From an uncultured Saprospiraceae bacterium (lineage in GTDB: Bacteria; Bacteroidota; Bacteroidia; Chitinophagales; Saprospiraceae), in contig CALEYL010000004.1 of assembly GCA_937926205.1 (NCBI GenBank), positions 99,117 through 163,116 on the forward strand: a stretch of DNA of 64,000 bases, written 5' to 3'. This document shows, one piece after another, positions 60,767 through 64,000 of the stretch. Both the position numbers and the translations under genes were made by a program. The notes beneath the pieces are model-generated. The model saw nothing but the letters and a program-made list of their open reading frames with translations. It was not told where the DNA came from and did no database searches. The stretch's first letter is position 1; each line of letters begins with the position of its first letter.

Positions 60767-63091
60767 CTATTTTGCAACAATGAAGCGGCGGCTGGTAGTG
60801 CCGTTTTCAGAAGTCAGCTGCACATTGTAAGTGCCTGCTGCCAACTGCTTCACGTTGAATTCGATGTTGTTTTTCTTAACCTGGCTGTACTGACGCTCCA
60901 TCACTACTTTGCCTGTTACATCCATGATGCGGATGCTCAGGTTTTGAGCCGTTTCTTCCAGATCAAAATTAACATTCAGGATATCCTGTACCGGGTTCGG
61001 GTAAACATCGATAACGTTGTTACCTGCCAGCGGATCTTTAGTGCCAACAGGATCACCGGAAACATTCAGACGAACGATCGGAACAATATCCGTACCGAAA
61101 CCTGTAGAGCTGAATTCAGCCGTAGAAAGATCGCCAATTGCCAGCATGCTGCCGAAGCGAGGTCTGCCGAGGATGTCCGGACCATTCAGGAAAATCATGG
61201 CATTGTAGTTGTAAGCTTCGCTTGCACCCAACCAAAGGTCAATCTGGTCGTCAGGAGCAGTGTACTCTAACATCGCAATGTAATGCGTGTTGCTTTCCAG
61301 AAGAACAGGCTCTTCGAAGGGAACCGTAATGATGTCATCTTCGGTTTCTGTTCCTTCTACCAGATAAGAACCGAATGCCAGGAAGCTACGCTCAATGTCC
61401 TGAACGTTTCCGTCATTGTTGGTGTCTGTCCACTGATAAAGTACCAGCAGTGGCGTTTGGCCGGCTGCTTCGCCTGCGCCCTGAGTTGCATCAATAGCGA
61501 ATGAAATGCTGGTTGCATAAAATTCGGCACTGCCAAGATCCGGAGTAGCATAGTGGTTGCCATAAGCCCATGTGTGCGGTTCCGGTGCTGTCCAGTTGGA
61601 AGCTGCAGGAACAACGATACGGGTTTGGCCCAATTCTTTTGCCCAGGTAGAGTCGGTAACAATAAATTCAAAGGACAATTCATTGTTAGAATCGTCAAAA
61701 TCTACTTCGTTGGAAGTGATGGCGTAAGTTGCAGCGTATGCATCAATTGCATCCGGTGTGTAGCTTGCCGTGAAAGGTACGTTTTCAACAATTGAATTGC
61801 CGTTAACGTTGCCATAAGGAAGATCTGCATCAAAAGCAACAGAGTTGTCAGACTTCAGGATGGTCATGTTCAGGTTAACGCCGGTTTGCGTCGATGCGCC
61901 AACATTGGAAATATCAGCAAGGAAGTTGATCGGTTCAACCATTGACAAAGGCGTAGCAGCGTTTTGAGCTACTGCGTAGAAGTTGTCATTTACCTGAATG
62001 TTATTGGCTTCCTGCTCTACCAGACGAACGTCGTCGATCACCCAGTAGTAGTAATTGGCTTCATAGCGGAATTTTACCCGCACCTGAGCAGAACCAACCA
62101 CGCCAGGCAAAGGCAGGCGTACAACAGATTGGGTTGGGCTGGCGTTGACCACCAGATCCTGGTTGATTTCAATTTCCGTCCACGTATTGCCATTGTCCGT
62201 GCTGAAACCTACAAAGTAGGAACTTTGGAACTGGCGGGTAACCTGGAAGAATTCGAGGCTTACACCTGCAACAGATGTTGTGCTAAGGTCGATCAACGGG
62301 GAGATAAGCTCTCCTTCTTGTGGCGCAGTACAAGGGCCACCGCCAAGGTTGCCTGAATCACCGTTGTTATCGTAAAAGTCCGTAGCAAAAGCCATAGAAC
62401 CGTTACAAGTCGTAGGCGCATTGATGACGTTATTGCCAAATGCTCCCTGTACGGAACCATCTTCAGACCAACGCCACAGGTCAAATTCCTGTGCGCCATT
62501 GCCGCAGGAGATGTTGTTAATCTCCCAGTTGTTCAATCCGCCACCAAAATCGCCTTCACCCGGGTTGCCACCCCAAATAACGTTGCCAGCCGGAAATTCC
62601 GGATAGTTTGGACTGAGCGAAATATCTATTGGAGTCAGCAAACGAATGATGTCACAATCCTGCTTAGAAATCATGAAACAAGGGATGGTGATCTGATCAG
62701 CAGTTGCCGGTGTAGCAACGCCCATAGAAATCGGATTACCAACTGCGTTGTTACAGACAACAACAGCAGTTGCACCGGCCATCTGAGCGTTCAGACACTT
62801 GATGTCAAAGCTGCAGGTACCGCGGTCGATTAACGCGATTTTGCCATTAATGTCATTTACGATTGCCTCGCAGGCATTTGTAACGGGTGCTGTGCCGTCA
62901 GTGGCAATTACCCATTGCCCCGAAATTACAGTAGGATCGCAAAAATCTGCACTGCCGAAACTGGCAGGAACAGCATTGTAGTCATTTCCATTTACAGTTA
63001 GGTTGAATTGTGCATTCACGGAAGTGGAAACTCCAATCATGAATAACACAAACGCCGAGAGGCGGATGATTGCATGTGAAAATCGCATCAT
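60767..63091 (-). CDS. PA-domain secreted protein with T9SS domain, paralogue A
   Basis: This 774-residue protein has the same architecture as its neighbour. It has a signal peptide (to about VNAQ), a PA domain (GKIALIDRGTCSFDIKCLNA), the beta-sandwich EGELISPLIDLSTTSVAGVS with YYYWVIDDVRLVEQE, a long beta-rich stretch and the T9SS tail (VYPNPVQDILNVNFDLEETA, GTYNVQLTSENG). Much of the two proteins can be aligned without gaps, indicating a tandem duplication. It should be secreted by T9SS; substrate or ligand unknown. Confidence 0.88.
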   Translation of the reverse strand: MMRFSHAIIRLSAFVLFMIGVSTSVNAQFNLTVNGNDYNAVPASFGSADFCDPTVISGQWVIATDGTAPVTNACEAIVNDINGKIALIDRGTCSFDIKCLNAQMAGATAVVVCNNAVGNPISMGVATPATADQITIPCFMISKQDCDIIRLLTPIDISLSPNYPEFPAGNVIWGGNPGEGDFGGGLNNWEINNISCGNGAQEFDLWRWSEDGSVQGAFGNNVINAPTTCNGSMAFATDFYDNNGDSGNLGGGPCTAPQEGELISPLIDLSTTSVAGVSLEFFQVTRQFQSSYFVGFSTDNGNTWTEIEINQDLVVNASPTQSVVRLPLPGVVGSAQVRVKFRYEANYYYWVIDDVRLVEQEANNIQVNDNFYAVAQNAATPLSMVEPINFLADISNVGASTQTGVNLNMTILKSDNSVAFDADLPYGNVNGNSIVENVPFTASYTPDAIDAYAATYAITSNEVDFDDSNNELSFEFIVTDSTWAKELGQTRIVVPAASNWTAPEPHTWAYGNHYATPDLGSAEFYATSISFAIDATQGAGEAAGQTPLLVLYQWTDTNNDGNVQDIERSFLAFGSYLVEGTETEDDIITVPFEEPVLLESNTHYIAMLEYTAPDDQIDLWLGASEAYNYNAMIFLNGPDILGRPRFGSMLAIGDLSTAEFSSTGFGTDIVPIVRLNVSGDPVGTKDPLAGNNVIDVYPNPVQDILNVNFDLEETAQNLSIRIMDVTGKVVMERQYSQVKKNNIEFNVKQLAAGTYNVQLTSENGTTSRRFIVAK

Positions 63092-63252
63092 AGTTAGAAT
63101 GATTTAATGAACAAAAAGAGTGTCGGAATTGGAAAGTTACGCTTTCGCGTGCAAAGAAATGGAAAACCTCTTAAAGTTTGTCAATCAAGTGACAGAAATG
63201 TTGCCTTACTTACAAATCAGTGGCATCCTTTCCTTTTTTGGAACTACTTTTA

Positions 63253-63924
63253 TCAAGTTTGTGTAGCAGAAGCCTGATTGAGGTCCACTCTTTGTATTCC
63301 GGGCAGATGAACCTGATTGATGGAACCGATCAGGTTTTTGTAGTGAACGGGGTCATTTACAAAATCCAGATTGCCGGCATCCACGACCAATATTGGAATA
63401 GAAGGTTCTGTTTTAAAAAACTCGAAATAAGCCTCCTGTATCTGTGCGAGGTACTCCGGACTGATATTTTGCTCGTACTCCCTGCCCCGCAATTGGATGT
63501 TTGAAATCAGATCATGAACCGGCCGGTGTAAATAAAGAATCAGATCGGGTTTAGGGGAGTTGGTGTTCAGAATATGAAACAGTCGCTGAAACAAGCGGTA
63601 CTCCTCCTCATTCAGGTTGTTTTTCGCAAACAGCAGCGTTTTTAGAAAAAAATAATCCGCGACAGCCTTTTGTTGAAACAATTCCTGCTGTGAAAGTTCG
63701 TCCTGTAGTTGTTTATGACGCTCTGCCATGAAAAAAAGCTCAACCGTGAACGCATGGCGCTCCGGATTTTCATAAAAATAAGGCAGAAAAGGATTGTCGG
63801 CAAACTGTTCAAGCACCAGCCGGCATCCATAGTCTTCAGCAATCATGCGCGAAAGCGTCGTTTTGCCCGCACCGATATTGCCTTCAATGGCGATGAAATG
63901 ATATGGAAATGGCCAGGATTGCAT
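63253..63924 (-). CDS. Deoxynucleoside kinase
   Basis: This 223-residue protein has the P-loop EGNIGAGKTT (residues 14-23). The dNK-family features ELFFMAERHKQLQ and LYLHRPVHDLISNIQLRGRE (the arginine-rich lid region) follow. It phosphorylates a deoxynucleoside in nucleotide salvage; the base preference (A/G versus others) is not clear by eye. Length and motifs are normal. Confidence 0.9.
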   Translation of the reverse strand: MQSWPFPYHFIAIEGNIGAGKTTLSRMIAEDYGCRLVLEQFADNPFLPYFYENPERHAFTVELFFMAERHKQLQDELSQQELFQQKAVADYFFLKTLLFAKNNLNEEEYRLFQRLFHILNTNSPKPDLILYLHRPVHDLISNIQLRGREYEQNISPEYLAQIQEAYFEFFKTEPSIPILVVDAGNLDFVNDPVHYKNLIGSINQVHLPGIQRVDLNQASATQT

Positions 63925-63940
63925 GTTCGTTGGTTTTGTA

Positions 63941-64000
63941 CGCCTGCCTACCGGCAGCTACGGTTTATACACATCGTAGAGCCTCCAGCCTTCATAGAGG
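63941..64000. repeat. Repeat fragment at the window edge
   Basis: CGCCTGCCTACCGGCAG (63941-63957) is a member of the GC-rich palindrome family. It is followed by CTACGGTTTATACACATC (63958-63975), which matches 16 of 18 bases of the MITE-like element end at 33453-33470. The rest of the element, if present, is outside the window. Confidence 0.45.

Overview
The window looks like a chromosomal segment of a Bacteroidota member, probably of the Saprospiria (inference). Four secreted proteins end in type A type IX secretion (T9SS) sorting domains. Promoters repeatedly carry the Bacteroidota -7 box TAnnTTTG. Many start codons lack a clear Shine-Dalgarno and instead have an A/T-rich TAAAAT-type leader. 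The gene repertoire (PntAA/PntAB/PntB, Icd, EngB, DUF47-Pit, LpxL-like, M49 peptidase) is typical of free-living aerobic Bacteroidota. No rRNA, tRNA, CRISPR array, transposase or phage gene was recognised.

Layout. 0-10.7 kb: tail of a probable MBOAT O-acyltransferase gene, then secG and a TPR gene, ruvB, icd, a vanadium-haloperoxidase-like lipoprotein with an internal duplication, an outer-membrane barrel, two small secreted proteins and a membrane Fe-S protein. 10.9-17.2 kb: phosphoribosyltransferase, the three-gene proton-translocating transhydrogenase operon, an SPFH protein and two coiled-coil envelope proteins, the second an OmpA-type lipoprotein. 17.2-25.9 kb: a PLD-type nuclease with a PUA/EVE-like tail, engB with a PlsB-like acyltransferase, an ERI1-type exonuclease, galK and a 997-residue kinase/M23/aminotransferase fusion. 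26-31.5 kb: secreted AstE-like hydrolase, methyltransferase, an AraC regulator with cysteine dioxygenase and a DsrE protein, and an AT-rich stretch. 32-42 kb: DUF2177/DUF1295, a non-coding kilobase with a MITE-like element and a candidate small RNA, MFS transporter and RecQ, M49 peptidase, LpxL-like acyltransferase and desaturase. 42.5-64 kb: T9SS cargo, miaA and thioesterase, PlsC-like acyltransferase and a Cys-loop-type ion channel, fabH, queA, DUF58, PPK2, S4 protein, 3-hydroxyacyl-CoA dehydrogenase, DUF47-Pit, NDH-2, two tandem T9SS paralogues and a deoxynucleoside kinase.

Themes. Redox and energy genes are prominent (transhydrogenase, NADP-isocitrate dehydrogenase, NDH-2, Fe-S membrane protein). 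So are envelope lipid genes (three acyltransferases, desaturase, FabH, acyl-CoA dehydrogenase) and phosphate genes (PPK2, DUF47-Pit). Intergenic DNA is rich in short palindromic repeats of several distinct families, often directly behind stop codons. The most unusual items are the MITE-like insertion with a 9-bp direct repeat, the promoter/terminator-bounded non-coding transcript in front of the MFS gene, the PLD plus PUA/EVE-like fusion, and the bacterial pentameric channel. All calls come from reading the sequence; no database or folding program was run.
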